From: Vibrio tasmaniensis
Lineage (GTDB): Bacteria; Pseudomonadota; Gammaproteobacteria; Enterobacterales; Vibrionaceae
Direction: 5' to 3'
Length of the DNA stretch: 64,000 bases
NCBI RefSeq assembly: GCF_024347635.1
Contig: NZ_AP025511.1
Coordinates: 1,240,001 to 1,304,000 of the forward strand
Position 1 is the first letter of the stretch. Every line of letters starts with the position of its first letter. A program made the translations under genes and the position numbers. Below the pieces are notes generated by a model. The model was not told the origin of the DNA. It worked only from the letters and a program-made list of their open reading frames with translations, and ran no database searches. This document shows positions 36,132-45,594 of this stretch, piece after piece.

Positions 36132-37274
36132 TTAAGCATACTGTTCCACTATCATTGCCCAATTTTTTTTCTGTTGCTCAAAATTCATTTTGATTTGTTG
36201 GTAACGAACTTTAAGTAGAGAGTGTTCGTACTTCTTCACAACATCTTCGCGTTTGCTTTCAAGTAGCTGCTTTTTGACTTCGTAATACTCGTTCATGTTT
36301 GATACTAGAGCATCGAATTCTTGTTGAAGTTTGTCTGCGATTTGTTGCTTGTCGGCACGATGCATGATCTTTTGCTGCGTGCGTTTAAGTAACATTGATG
36401 CTTCTGCTTTTTCGATACGAGCTTGAGGGGTTTTCTTAAGCTTGCTTGCCAGTCCCATCAAAGAAGCACTCTTGATCAACCATTTTGTTGGATCGTATTG
36501 CCACCAGTAGATGCCGTTGCGGTAATCGTTCTCAAAGATGTGGTGGAAGTTGTGGTAGCCTTCGCCAAAAGTGAGTACTGCTAACACACCGTTATCACGG
36601 GCCGTATTTTTGTCGGTAAAAGGTTGGTTACCCCAGATGTGGGCAAGAGAGTTAATGAAGAATGTTGTGTGGTGGTTAAGTACCAAACGAACCGCACCTA
36701 CGATTAACAACATGCCAATCACGTCACCGTAAATCACGCCCAATGCAATAGGAACACCGAAGTTCATGATCAACGCCAGAAGAACATAGTGCTTGTGCTG
36801 CCACATTACGATCTTATCTTTCTTCAGGTCACGACAGTTTTCATAGTTTTCGTACATTGAGGTACTGTAGTTACGAATCATCCAACCAATGTGCGAGTAC
36901 CAAAAGCCACGTTTTGCTGAGTATGGGTCTTTGTCGTTGTTATCGACATGCTTGTGGTGCACACGGTGATCAGAAGACCAGTGTAACGCGCTGTTCTGCA
37001 GGGCAAATGCGCCACCTAATGCAAACAGGAATCTTAGGCTCGAATGCGCTTCAAACGCTTTATGTGACCATAAGCGGTGATAACCCGTCGTGATAGAAAG
37101 GTTACAGAACGTAAAGCAGATCGCTAACCATATCCAGTGCTCCATGCCATAGCCAAAAAAGTAGCCATAAACGGGAGCTGCAACAACAGCAAGCAGCATA
37201 CTAAAAGAGAACACAAAAATGTTGAGCCAGATTAATGGCGGCTTTTTTGTAGATTGTTTGTCGGCACTATTCAT
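36132..37274 (-). CDS. Acyl-lipid/acyl-CoA delta-9-type fatty acid desaturase
   Basis: The 380-residue integral-membrane desaturase carries the three His boxes HRLWSH, HRVHHKH and HNFHH in the right order around four helices, plus a long charged coiled-coil C-terminus (about residues 275-380) not seen in the core family. It inserts a double bond in saturated fatty acids with O2. I chose ATG 37274 (MNSADKQST; GGAAA upstream); the longer reading frame has no signal. Two FabR-like operators lie 17-60 bases upstream, so control by fatty-acid status is likely. Confidence 0.88.
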   Translation of the reverse strand: MNSADKQSTKKPPLIWLNIFVFSFSMLLAVVAAPVYGYFFGYGMEHWIWLAICFTFCNLSITTGYHRLWSHKAFEAHSSLRFLFALGGAFALQNSALHWSSDHRVHHKHVDNNDKDPYSAKRGFWYSHIGWMIRNYSTSMYENYENCRDLKKDKIVMWQHKHYVLLALIMNFGVPIALGVIYGDVIGMLLIVGAVRLVLNHHTTFFINSLAHIWGNQPFTDKNTARDNGVLAVLTFGEGYHNFHHIFENDYRNGIYWWQYDPTKWLIKSASLMGLASKLKKTPQARIEKAEASMLLKRTQQKIMHRADKQQIADKLQQEFDALVSNMNEYYEVKKQLLESKREDVVKKYEHSLLKVRYQQIKMNFEQQKKNWAMIVEQYA

Positions 37275-37290
37275 TAGCAAATTTCCATTG

Positions 37291-37334
37291 AGCTTACATC
37301 TGTGCGCTAGAATATCAGCGTACATGTGTAAGTC
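37291..37334. promoter_or_regulatory. Two FabR-like operators upstream of the desaturase
   Basis: AGCTTACATCTGTGCGCT (37291-37308) and AGCGTACATGTGTAAGTC (37317-37334) share an 8-2-8 inverted layout around ACA-2-TGT and resemble the E. coli FabR site AGCGTACACGTGTTCGCT as I remember it (14 and 13 of 18). Centres lie 26 bases apart. Confidence 0.55.
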
Positions 37335-37440
37335 AAGATTGAAAGTGTAAACGTGCATTAGTATGTTTTGCTTAAATATTGTATAAAGGTAGTGTGAAAT
37401 GTAGTAGCAAGTCATAAATGGAAGTACTAAGGGCTAATAA

Positions 37441-37986
37441 ATGGAAATTAAGGTAGCTGAATATAAAGATTATGAGCGGATTGCCCAATTACACGCGGAT
37501 AGCTGGAAGCTATATTACCGTGGCATTCTTGCTGATGATTACTTAGAAAATGATGTTTTGGAGGACAGATCTGTTATTTGGCAGACTCGTTTGATTAATC
37601 CTCCTTTTAACCAACATGTTTTATTGCTTGAAGAGGGTGGTTTACTGGTTGGTTTTGTCTGTGCGTTTGGTAATCATAACTTTGAGCGTGGTACGTTCAT
37701 TGATGCGTTACATGTCGACAATAATTACCGCGGTCGTGGTGTTGGTAAGCGTTTATTGTCTGAATTATCGAAGTGGTTACAGCAATACTATTCGGACTCA
37801 GGACTGTACTTAGAGGTGATGTCTGAAAATCACCAAGCCATTGCGTTTTACCAAGCGATTGGTGGTAAAGAAGAGCTAGAGCAAGTTTGGAATGCACCAT
37901 GTGGTAGTCAAGTTAAAGAAAAAGTGATTTCTTGGAGTTCTCCTATTGAACTTGAACAGAAGACAGCAAGCGTTGTGTATTCTTAA
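37441..37986 (+). CDS. GNAT-family N-acetyltransferase
   Basis: A 181-residue acetyltransferase: N-terminal IKVAEYKDYERIAQLHADSW and the acetyl-CoA motif DALHVDNNYRGRGVGKRLLSEL (R-G-x-G-V-G), then YLEVMSENHQAIAFYQAIGG. It uses acetyl-CoA on an amine substrate that cannot be read here. AAGGG precedes the ATG; a terminator follows at 38064-38099. Confidence 0.88.
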   Translation: MEIKVAEYKDYERIAQLHADSWKLYYRGILADDYLENDVLEDRSVIWQTRLINPPFNQHVLLLEEGGLLVGFVCAFGNHNFERGTFIDALHVDNNYRGRGVGKRLLSELSKWLQQYYSDSGLYLEVMSENHQAIAFYQAIGGKEELEQVWNAPCGSQVKEKVISWSSPIELEQKTASVVYS

Positions 37987-38063
37987 TCGCTTCACGTTGA
38001 CTAATCGTTCCTTTTTCAACAGTAGCTTCTAGTTAAGTTGCTTTAAACCTGAAGAACAAAGAC

Positions 38064-38099
38064 AAAAGCCCCGAGTATTAAAGTGCTCGGGGCTTTTTT
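38064..38099 (+). terminator. Terminator after the GNAT gene
   Basis: AAAAGCCCCGAG (38064-38075) pairs with CTCGGGGCTTTT (38086-38097), with A and T runs. It may serve the converging ylqF gene too. Confidence 0.9.
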
Positions 38100-38169
38100 G
38101 ATTCGAGTAGACGCTTAAATTATTTGGCGTTTAGTCGCACCATGTGGTTTTTCTTTAAACGAAGAGAGA

Positions 38170-39105
38170 TTAACGCTTGTTCTTCAAGTAACGCTTGCGG
38201 CGCTCTTCTTTCTTCTTAATTTGTTGTTCTGCTTTCAGTGCGGCCGCTTCTTCAACTTCGACCAACTCTTTAGTAATCATTTCTGGTAGTTCCAGAGTCA
38301 CTTTGCCTAATGTACCGTTACGCAGTTCGTGAAGTAGGATTTCCGAGCACTTGTGAATGTCGATATGTCCACCAGCTCGGAGCGCGCCGCGCTTACGACC
38401 AATCGCTTCCATCAACTCGATGTCAGACTCTGGTAACTCTTCAATTTGGTAGCGTTCTTGCAAAAGGTTAGGGTATTGCTTTGCAAGGTACTCTACTGTG
38501 TAGAATGCCACTTCATCGTATTCCATTGCTGTATCTTTTACCGCGCCGGTTGCAGCCAGGCGGAAGCCACTGTGTGGATTTTCTACTTTAGGCCATAGAA
38601 TTCCAGGAGTGTCTGAAAGAATCACGCCATTTTGCAGATTGATGCGTTGTTGGCGACGAGTTACCGCTGGTTGGTTACCAGTAACCGCAATGGTACGTCC
38701 AGCCAAGCAATTGATGATGGTCGATTTACCCACGTTCGGGATGCCCATGATCATAGTGCGGATGTTCTTGCCCATTTGCTCACGGTGTGGTGCCAGTTTA
38801 CGCACTAACTCCATAACGTGGTTAACTTCTTCTTTTACGCTAGTCGTAATCGCAATCGCTTTAACGCCTTGCTCTTTCTCGAAGTGCTCAATCCAACGTT
38901 GAGTAAGTTCAGGATCCGCAAGGTCACGCTTGTTTAGCACTTTTACACAAGGCTTATCGCCGCGCAGTGAAGAGATCATTGGGTTTTCACTACTGAACGG
39001 GATACGAGCGTCCAGTACTTCGATGATCACATCAACCTGTGGGATAACTTCTTCGATTTCTTTACGGGCTTTATGCATGTGACCCGGAAACCATTGAATA
39101 GACAT
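38170..39105 (-). CDS. ylqF: Ribosome biogenesis GTPase YlqF
   Basis: A 311-residue circularly permuted GTPase: the start MSIQWFPGHMHKARKEI, G4 NKRDLAD, G5-like ITTS, then G1 GIPNVGKST and G3 DTPG. This permuted order and the SIQWFPGHM start identify YlqF/RbgA. It helps assemble the large ribosomal subunit. The longer in-frame start upstream has no homology, so I use ATG 39105. The C-terminus is Lys/Glu-rich. Confidence 0.9.
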   Translation of the reverse strand: MSIQWFPGHMHKARKEIEEVIPQVDVIIEVLDARIPFSSENPMISSLRGDKPCVKVLNKRDLADPELTQRWIEHFEKEQGVKAIAITTSVKEEVNHVMELVRKLAPHREQMGKNIRTMIMGIPNVGKSTIINCLAGRTIAVTGNQPAVTRRQQRINLQNGVILSDTPGILWPKVENPHSGFRLAATGAVKDTAMEYDEVAFYTVEYLAKQYPNLLQERYQIEELPESDIELMEAIGRKRGALRAGGHIDIHKCSEILLHELRNGTLGKVTLELPEMITKELVEVEEAAALKAEQQIKKKEERRKRYLKNKR

Positions 39106-39271
39106 AGAGATAAACCTTGATAAATATATTTGCTGCACATTGTAAGGGTTGGATGATACGTGTAAAGGTATATCTATCGCGACCTTCAATGAGCTCAGTG
39201 ACTTTGCTTGAAGTATAGGAGAATTTGTGATGTTTATTTAGCTTAGATTGACCTAATGAAGGTGAGCTCCG

Positions 39272-39586
39272 TTACTGTTGTGAAGCATAAAAAGCAGCAA
39301 TATCTTTCAAGTCTTGATCATTGAGCTTACTCAGTTGTGTTTGCATCATCTCAGCGTAAGCGCCTTGTCTATCTCCGTTTTGGTAAGCTTTCATTGTGTT
39401 ATAGAGGTAAGTTGGATCTTGACCAGAAAGTTTGGGGTAATCTGCGTTAGTTGTTTCCCCTGTGGGATAATGACAGAAAACGCAACTTGGTGACTTCACT
39501 TTGCCCAGTTCAGGATCGCCAAAATCAGAGGCGTGAAGGCTAGAGGAAAGAGTCAGTAATAGTAAAGCGAAGGATTGGTAAGTCAT
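39272..39586 (-). CDS. Small periplasmic class I cytochrome c
   Basis: A 104-residue protein with signal peptide (cleavage near LHA|SD), heme motif CVFCH, PKLSGQDPTYLYNTM and a C-terminal LKDIAAFYASQ helix typical of cytochrome c553/c4-type single-heme carriers. The distal Met is likely in AEMMQTQ. It starts at ATG 39586 with GGAG before it. It probably passes electrons in the periplasm; the partner is unknown. Confidence 0.85.
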   Translation of the reverse strand: MTYQSFALLLLTLSSSLHASDFGDPELGKVKSPSCVFCHYPTGETTNADYPKLSGQDPTYLYNTMKAYQNGDRQGAYAEMMQTQLSKLNDQDLKDIAAFYASQQ

Positions 39587-39938
39587 GCTTTTGCTCCGGA
39601 CAAAACACAACGATAAAGCTTACCCCAAGGGGAAGCTCAAGTCTGAATGGCTATAAAACCAAATATTGTTAAGCACTCAGCAGACTTTTGCTCTGCTAGG
39701 AAAATCGAGGGTTTCAGAAGTGATGTTTTGTGAGTCCACAAACTCTACTCGTTTCTTAGAGGGCAGAATGTAATTAAGTCTCTGATGATATGATTTAAAC
39801 TTCGTTGTTCAGTCTAACTGTGATTCTATGATGGAGGGGGATAATAGAAGCGCCTATTTTTAAGGGGCTAAATTATAATGCGGTATGTTGTAAAATAACT
39901 GTAATCCGATGTCTCTATATTTGTGACTCAAATATTAA
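39587..39938. other. Intergenic region between cytochrome c and the LuxR regulator
   Basis: About 350 AT-rich bases between two minus-strand genes. It should hold the promoter of the cytochrome gene and the terminator of the regulator. I see no gene or repeat. Confidence 0.4.
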
Positions 39939-40622
39939 CTACATGCCTGGTTGTATAATAGTCTCTAAACTATTGATAAAATTTGCTTTTCTTATTGCTT
40001 CTTTTCGGTTGGTTACGTTTATTTTTTTATATATGTTATATACATGCGTTTTTACTGTACTTTCTGAAATAAATAGTTCATTTGATATCTCTAAGTTTGT
40101 TTCTCCTCTGATAAGTCGTTTAAATATTTGAGCTTCTCTTTTCGTAAGGCTAGATAATATTACCTGTGACTTGAATGTATGAGAGCGCGCATTGGATAAA
40201 ATATGCGACATTAACTTCCTCGGTAACCATAGGTCGTCATCACAAACCGTTTTCAAGCAACGTGTAAGGTGTTCTACAGGAGCATCTTGATAGATTATGC
40301 CCTTTATATTAAACATGTTGAATAGTTGCATTACGGTAATACTCTGTCCGGTAATATCAGAGGGAACGTCATAGATTACCCATTTGTTGGACTCTACTTT
40401 TGATAAGGTGATGTAAACATCTTTGATGTCAGCTAAGAGTAAGTAACTAATGAGAATGACATCAAACGTCTTGCGATGATTCGAACGTTCAATGCCTGAA
40501 ATACATTCGCGACTAAAACAAAAGTCACTGTATTTCTCTATTTCTCGTTGAATAAACTGGTTATTTATACCGTTATCGCCAATTAGGAGCATGTGCTTTA
40601 AATTATTTTTACTGTTATGCAT
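39939..40622 (-). CDS. LuxR-family regulator, CsgD/VpsT-like
   Basis: A 227-residue protein with a degenerate receiver-like domain (residues 8-130) and a C-terminal LuxR HTH (LTKREAQIFKRLIRGETNLEISNELFISESTVKTHVYNIYKKINV). Just before the HTH it has WLPR (in DDLWLPRKLMSHIL), resembling the W-[FLM]-[TS]-R c-di-GMP motif of VpsT but with Pro at position three. It follows the pilus operon on the same strand, 96 bases after the tip gene, and may control it. GGAG precedes ATG 40622. Confidence 0.8.
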   Translation of the reverse strand: MHNSKNNLKHMLLIGDNGINNQFIQREIEKYSDFCFSRECISGIERSNHRKTFDVILISYLLLADIKDVYITLSKVESNKWVIYDVPSDITGQSITVMQLFNMFNIKGIIYQDAPVEHLTRCLKTVCDDDLWLPRKLMSHILSNARSHTFKSQVILSSLTKREAQIFKRLIRGETNLEISNELFISESTVKTHVYNIYKKINVTNRKEAIRKANFINSLETIIQPGM

Positions 40623-40717
40623 ACTTTACTCCGAAACTGACAAATCGTGTTGTGATTATATGATACTAGGTTTTATATAATTGCGTTGCATATCTCAGGA
40701 TTTATATAATTACATAT

Positions 40718-41599
40718 TTAAGGCTGCTGTGAAAGGAGGGGTTCTATAGAAATTTGTAATGTATCGTCATATATTCCTCCCGGTTTGTTCTCTGTTTCCC
40801 CAATTACAAAACTCAAAGGAATAGGTTGACCGAGCGTAGCCGAAATACGCTGAATTTTTGCATCAAGTTGACCGAGGTTTACTCTATCGTTATCTAGGGA
40901 AAGTTCGTATGGAATATCCCATTTTGTCTCATCAGATTCATGACGTAGCATCCCTTGATGGGATGATTCCAATACGATGGTATACGCTGTATTACTTTGC
41001 ACCCATAGGTTCGGTGCAGAGCGAATAATCTTGTTTGAATATAATGTTCCTAGATCAAGGTCATAATGCTGTTGAGTTAACCCATAAAAGTGAACTTTTG
41101 CAGCTGGTGGCACGGTAACGGATACTGGGAGTGAGCTAGGGCTGATCTCTATTTGTTGGTTGTCTGAGGTATAAGAGGGCGACACTTCTAAAATCCCCCG
41201 GTAGGTTCCTGACGCTAGCCACTGTTTGCTTGGGAAACGCATTTGTATGGTTGTCGAAGGTTGACTGTCGGTTAATAATAAATGCCACTGATTCGCGATT
41301 GGTACACCCACTTGTCCACTCCACTCGAAGTTGAGTTTGTCTTGGTTTACCCCTTTTAACGTCCGACTGGTATCGTTAAGTTGTAAAACCAAACTCAATT
41401 TGCAGGCTTCGCCAATTATATTCGCATCGATTCGATAAGTATTAATTGTTGCGTAATTACCAGTGTTGAAAACGTCGTATTGCGACTGGGATGAGACGGG
41501 TTGAATCGTCAATGCACTAGCTTCACATGCTAATACAGAGGATACAGAATTTATGGCGATGAGGAACCATCCTCCCCACCGAAGTTGTTTAATCCACAT
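40718..41599 (-). CDS. Putative pilus tip protein (chaperone-usher operon)
   Basis: A 293-residue exported protein with signal peptide (cleavage near SVLA|CE). It has two beta-rich halves: N-terminal ALTIQPVSSQSQYDVF...CKLSLVLQL and a C-terminal LGQPIPLSFVIGE...GGIYDDTLQISI strand, as in Csu-type spore-coat-U-like subunits with a donor-strand groove. It lies last in the operon, overlapping the usher, the usual place for a tip adhesin. AGGAG precedes ATG 41599. The exact role and ligand are inferred. Confidence 0.65.
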   Translation of the reverse strand: MWIKQLRWGGWFLIAINSVSSVLACEASALTIQPVSSQSQYDVFNTGNYATINTYRIDANIIGEACKLSLVLQLNDTSRTLKGVNQDKLNFEWSGQVGVPIANQWHLLLTDSQPSTTIQMRFPSKQWLASGTYRGILEVSPSYTSDNQQIEISPSSLPVSVTVPPAAKVHFYGLTQQHYDLDLGTLYSNKIIRSAPNLWVQSNTAYTIVLESSHQGMLRHESDETKWDIPYELSLDNDRVNLGQLDAKIQRISATLGQPIPLSFVIGETENKPGGIYDDTLQISIEPLLSQQP

Positions 41600-44081
41600 A
41601 CACATCTCCTAGTCTGATCAAGTTGTCACTGCGCTCGCTGAGAGTAATGACGGCTGACTCTTGTCCTTTAGTGTCAAGGATCAGCTGATATTTCCCTGGC
41701 TTTAATCCAGATATTGCAAATATGCCGTTCCGATTGGTAAAGAAGTCAATCGGTAACTGTTTAGCGTCGCCAAGGTAATGTGCAACACCTGCGACAAGTG
41801 AAATTGGATTGTTACTTTGACGATCGTATAGTTTGCCAATCACGGTTAAGACAGCATCGGAGCCAATTTGTAGTTGGTAGCCCCGCTTATAGTCAGGCTT
41901 AACCCAAAAAGCACCATCACCCAAGTCATATCCCGGTGGTAAGTTATCGACCTCATAACCGATGACTTGGCCATTATAAGCAACGAGATCAGGGACCATG
42001 GCCTTTGCGTCTCCTTTAAGGTAAACGCGCGCGTACTGTCCATCTTTTGTTGGGTCTAATGCTACGTCATTCTCTGTCAGGCTTTCATGTTTGCTGACAA
42101 TGGCAAACGCTTCTCGGACTGGTCTGCCGATCGTCACCGATGAACCTGCAAACGCAAGCGCGCTACTGATGGTCACGTCGGTACTGTGGTTTCTTGTGTC
42201 ACCACTAATGTCGTCAAGTCGCGAGGCATGGGTCGCACTCAATTCGTAACGGTTTGCCGTATAATTAACTCCAGCGTCCATATCGACGTCCGTTTCTTCA
42301 TTCGTAATGACACTCGCAAACCCCGATATCCCTCCGGTGTTACCTATATTATTCTGATAGCTATAATCTAAGGCGGCTTCTTTGAGCTCTGTACTGTAAC
42401 GACCGACGACACGAGTTTTTCGGCTGAGAGGCCAACTTATGGTGACCGTGGTGCTGATGTCATCGTCTTTACTGGCGTGATCTTGATAGCTAACACGCGC
42501 ACTCCAAGTCGCGGGAGTATCAAACAGTCCGTCTGATAAACTCGGGCTAATTAGCCAATAGTCATTCTCTTTGTCTATTCCTGAACGGTAATTGACAGTC
42601 ATCGCGGCACGTAAAGACCGACCTAGATAAATCGATCCGAATGCAGAAGCATAGTGAGTGGTTAAGTTGATGTCTTTATCGGAAGCGTCAAACCCAGTAA
42701 CACCGGTAAAATTGTTGCTCAGATACTCATAACTAACACTCAGTTGTGGAGCAAGTGTATTCTTACTGGATAATTCCGCATCGAACGCAACTTTATAAGC
42801 CTCGCCAGTTCCAAATGCAGGGTGTTCGCTACGTGAAGCATTGAGTTCAGTGACTCCCCATCTAGAAGCAATGAGTGCGGTGGTACCATATTGGTATAGA
42901 TCTTCACGGGTTTGAAAGTTAGTACCTAACGTTAACCAAGGGTTAATACCCACATCGATATAACCATGGAAAATACGCTCGTCGGTTAGGTATTCTAATT
43001 GTCCATTTTGGAGTTCAGAGGGTGCTCCGTACATAATGCTATATTCAAATTCACCGCTATTGAGTAAGTCGTTACCCGTCGCAATAGAAAATTCGATACG
43101 CTCTTCATTCCCAGAACGATCGGTAATGACAAGTACAATATCGTTACTACCTTGCGCGAGAGGTATATCACTCAGGTTATAGCTACCAGCGCCTAAGGTT
43201 AATCGTTGGACCGCGATCCCATCTATATAGACATCGACATTCGAGGCTCTTTGCAATGTGAATGATTGATTGGCTCGTGGTCGTGCATTTCTGGTTGGAA
43301 TGAGTGTGAAATCTCGAGTTAAGCCAATCCCCAGTATGTCGGTACTGTCCTGAAAAGATTGACCACTGTTATACATATCACCGAGCACAAGCCGTGTACC
43401 TTGCTGAGCAAAGTCAATATTAAGACGAGATCCTTCTCTTACATATTGTGACTTTCGTGAAGAACCGTTTTCTAAATAGGATTCATACTCAAAATTGAGA
43501 AAACCAATGTTAAGTGCTGAGTCGAATTGACTGCGATAGAGATCCTGCCTTGACGATTTTTGATCGACATATTGACTCTCATTGGCGGAAAGGACCACGT
43601 TAACGTACCCGCTTAACAGACTTGGCTCAGCATAGTTATAAAAATCATCTGCGCCGTTCATCGAAAGTTGTTGGGTTAAGCTAAATTCTGGCGGTACTGT
43701 TACGATACATTCCAATGAAGAAAAGTCGAAACTAAGTCCCAGCCCTACGTTTTCAAAGTGGTGCTGAGAAAGCATCTCATCGTTTGTTGTGTCATTGAGC
43801 TTCCCAATACCTTCTTTAGTGACGACAGACGAAAGGAAAGACAACGTACTTTCCTTTGGCAAAAGAATCTCGTTGTTTGCGGTAATGATAATATCCGCTT
43901 CCCCCAGTATGGTGTCACTTATCCTTAGTAAAGAGGTCAGCTGAATATCACGTCCTGTCGGGTTCAAGACCATTTCCTGGCCCCAAGCTGCAGGGCTTAA
44001 GGCGGCACAATAAAACAGTGCTAATCCCAAGACATAGAAAACTTGCCACATCTTGTGAGAGGTTTCAGTTTTCATATCCAT
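41589..44081 (-). CDS. Pilus outer-membrane usher
   Basis: The 830-residue protein has a signal peptide and usher architecture: an N-terminal domain, a long 24-strand barrel with the plug segment (ASNVDVYIDGIAVQRLTLGAGSYNL, DIVLVITDRSGNEERIEF), and a C-terminal LSLVAG/FTNRNGIFAISGLKPGKYQL region typical of the archaic (Csu-like) usher class. It forms the pore that assembles pilins. It overlaps the upstream chaperone by 17 bases and the tip gene by 11, so the genes are translationally coupled. Confidence 0.88.
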   Translation of the reverse strand: MDMKTETSHKMWQVFYVLGLALFYCAALSPAAWGQEMVLNPTGRDIQLTSLLRISDTILGEADIIITANNEILLPKESTLSFLSSVVTKEGIGKLNDTTNDEMLSQHHFENVGLGLSFDFSSLECIVTVPPEFSLTQQLSMNGADDFYNYAEPSLLSGYVNVVLSANESQYVDQKSSRQDLYRSQFDSALNIGFLNFEYESYLENGSSRKSQYVREGSRLNIDFAQQGTRLVLGDMYNSGQSFQDSTDILGIGLTRDFTLIPTRNARPRANQSFTLQRASNVDVYIDGIAVQRLTLGAGSYNLSDIPLAQGSNDIVLVITDRSGNEERIEFSIATGNDLLNSGEFEYSIMYGAPSELQNGQLEYLTDERIFHGYIDVGINPWLTLGTNFQTREDLYQYGTTALIASRWGVTELNASRSEHPAFGTGEAYKVAFDAELSSKNTLAPQLSVSYEYLSNNFTGVTGFDASDKDINLTTHYASAFGSIYLGRSLRAAMTVNYRSGIDKENDYWLISPSLSDGLFDTPATWSARVSYQDHASKDDDISTTVTISWPLSRKTRVVGRYSTELKEAALDYSYQNNIGNTGGISGFASVITNEETDVDMDAGVNYTANRYELSATHASRLDDISGDTRNHSTDVTISSALAFAGSSVTIGRPVREAFAIVSKHESLTENDVALDPTKDGQYARVYLKGDAKAMVPDLVAYNGQVIGYEVDNLPPGYDLGDGAFWVKPDYKRGYQLQIGSDAVLTVIGKLYDRQSNNPISLVAGVAHYLGDAKQLPIDFFTNRNGIFAISGLKPGKYQLILDTKGQESAVITLSERSDNLIRLGDVYVD

Positions 44082-44751
44082 GGTAAGTGCCTACTGGTAA
44101 GTAATTTAAAGAAGAAGGCAAAGTAATAATGGAGCGTGGTGGAATAAACTGCTCACCTAAAGCCGCATGTACTTTTTGGTTTTGAGATTCGAGCCCCTTA
44201 AAATGGAGTAAGGATGTATAGGTAAATCGCGACCCTGAATTAGTGAGTGTTAGTTGCCCTTGTTCATCTATGTGTAATTTCACGTCAGGCTCTAATGAGG
44301 ATGAGTGAATGTGCAGCAGCGCATTGTAGTGAACTTGCAAATTGATACCGGTTGTTAAACTTGTGGGCTTATCTATTCTTGCGTTGTTTTGACCAATGTT
44401 TACGGTACTGAAGCGAATAAAGTAACTTTGGGAAGTTTCGAGTGAGCGTTTTCCCAGCCATTGGATACGGAATACTTGACGTTCACCGGGTGCCAACATT
44501 GCGGCTGGTGGAAATACAAACATTACCTCACTTGATAGATCTGATGTTTGGAACGAGCCATCAGGTAAGAACTTCAAACGACGAACGTTAGCTTCAAGTG
44601 GGAGATCCCGCGTTGAGTTGTTAGTTACAACCAGTTGCGATGTTGCCCTGTGATCGGTGTTGAGCTCAATGACGGTTGGAAACAGTGTTATGCCAAACGT
44701 TTGTGCACACAGAACGCAGTAAATGAACCCACCCAAGATATAACGTCTCAT
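44065..44751 (-). CDS. Pilus assembly chaperone (second)
   Basis: A 228-residue periplasmic chaperone: signal peptide (CVLCAQTFG|IT), two immunoglobulin-like domains, LVVTNNSTRDLPLEANVRR and the FPPAAMLAPGERQVFRIQWLG segment that docks pilins. It lies two bases after another chaperone gene and overlaps the usher. Having two chaperones in one chaperone-usher operon is less common. Confidence 0.82.
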   Translation of the reverse strand: MRRYILGGFIYCVLCAQTFGITLFPTVIELNTDHRATSQLVVTNNSTRDLPLEANVRRLKFLPDGSFQTSDLSSEVMFVFPPAAMLAPGERQVFRIQWLGKRSLETSQSYFIRFSTVNIGQNNARIDKPTSLTTGINLQVHYNALLHIHSSSLEPDVKLHIDEQGQLTLTNSGSRFTYTSLLHFKGLESQNQKVHAALGEQFIPPRSIITLPSSLNYLPVGTYHGYEN

Positions 44752-44753
44752 TG

Positions 44754-45479
44754 CTACTGATCCTGCTCGATTTCAATCGATAGCGTGTCTACATTGTAAT
44801 CTTCAAGTGGCTGCATTTCGAAAAAACGAGTGGAATAGGGAAGAACCAAAGTTCCTGGAATACGTTTGGCGATTTCTACGCCTTTCAAATATGTTGAATT
44901 TGTACCGTCAGAAATTTTCCATGTCGTATTGGTTAACCGACCATAACTATTACCACTATTCAGTACTTCAAGGACCCATTTGTTATTTTTGTCATTTGCT
45001 TCGATACTTTTAATTTCTAATTGAGAGGCTGTGTTCTGGGGTCGCACGTTGATCAGCGTATTAAACTGAAGTAACAAACTCACTTGTCCTTGGTTGCTGC
45101 TTGCTCTTTGAACTTTCACTTGCTTAACAGCAATACGAAAAGCTTTTGACTCTGTGATGGAAGGGTCACCTAAATATCGCACCATAATGGATTGTGAACG
45201 TCCAGGCTCTATGATCGCGGTTACCGGAATCACTAATAGTTCGTCATCTGCAGGCGTCGTGGTCTCTTTTCCATATTTGTCCATTGTCATGTATACCGGA
45301 GACAACTCAACCGTGAGTGGTTCTTGAGACGAATTTTCAACCCTCATCGTCATTTGAGCTCTTTTACCAAGTGGCGTCATCTCCATAGACATAGGCTCTA
45401 CTTTGAACGCATGAGCTGACAAACAAGTGAGTGACAATAATAAGAGAACAGTCCATTTATGCATGATCCATTTATACAT
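44754..45479 (-). CDS. Pilus assembly chaperone (first)
   Basis: A 241-residue periplasmic chaperone: signal peptide (cleavage near AHA|FK), FKVEPMSMEMTPLGKRAQMTMRVENSSQEPLTVEL, and the VTAIIEPGRSQSIMVRYLG docking segment. Start is ATG 45479; GGAG lies 10 bases upstream, and an upstream TTG (45494) is less likely. It follows the major pilin by 115 bases. Confidence 0.8.
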   Translation of the reverse strand: MYKWIMHKWTVLLLLSLTCLSAHAFKVEPMSMEMTPLGKRAQMTMRVENSSQEPLTVELSPVYMTMDKYGKETTTPADDELLVIPVTAIIEPGRSQSIMVRYLGDPSITESKAFRIAVKQVKVQRASSNQGQVSLLLQFNTLINVRPQNTASQLEIKSIEANDKNNKWVLEVLNSGNSYGRLTNTTWKISDGTNSTYLKGVEIAKRIPGTLVLPYSTRFFEMQPLEDYNVDTLSIEIEQDQ

Positions 45480-45594
45480 CGCGATGAGCTCCAAATTAAA
45501 CTAGAGGCGGTAATACAACTGAGGTTAAGTTTTAATACAACTAAGGCTTGGATGAAGTCGGAGGCCAAAAAATAGCCCCCGACTTATTTAACCT

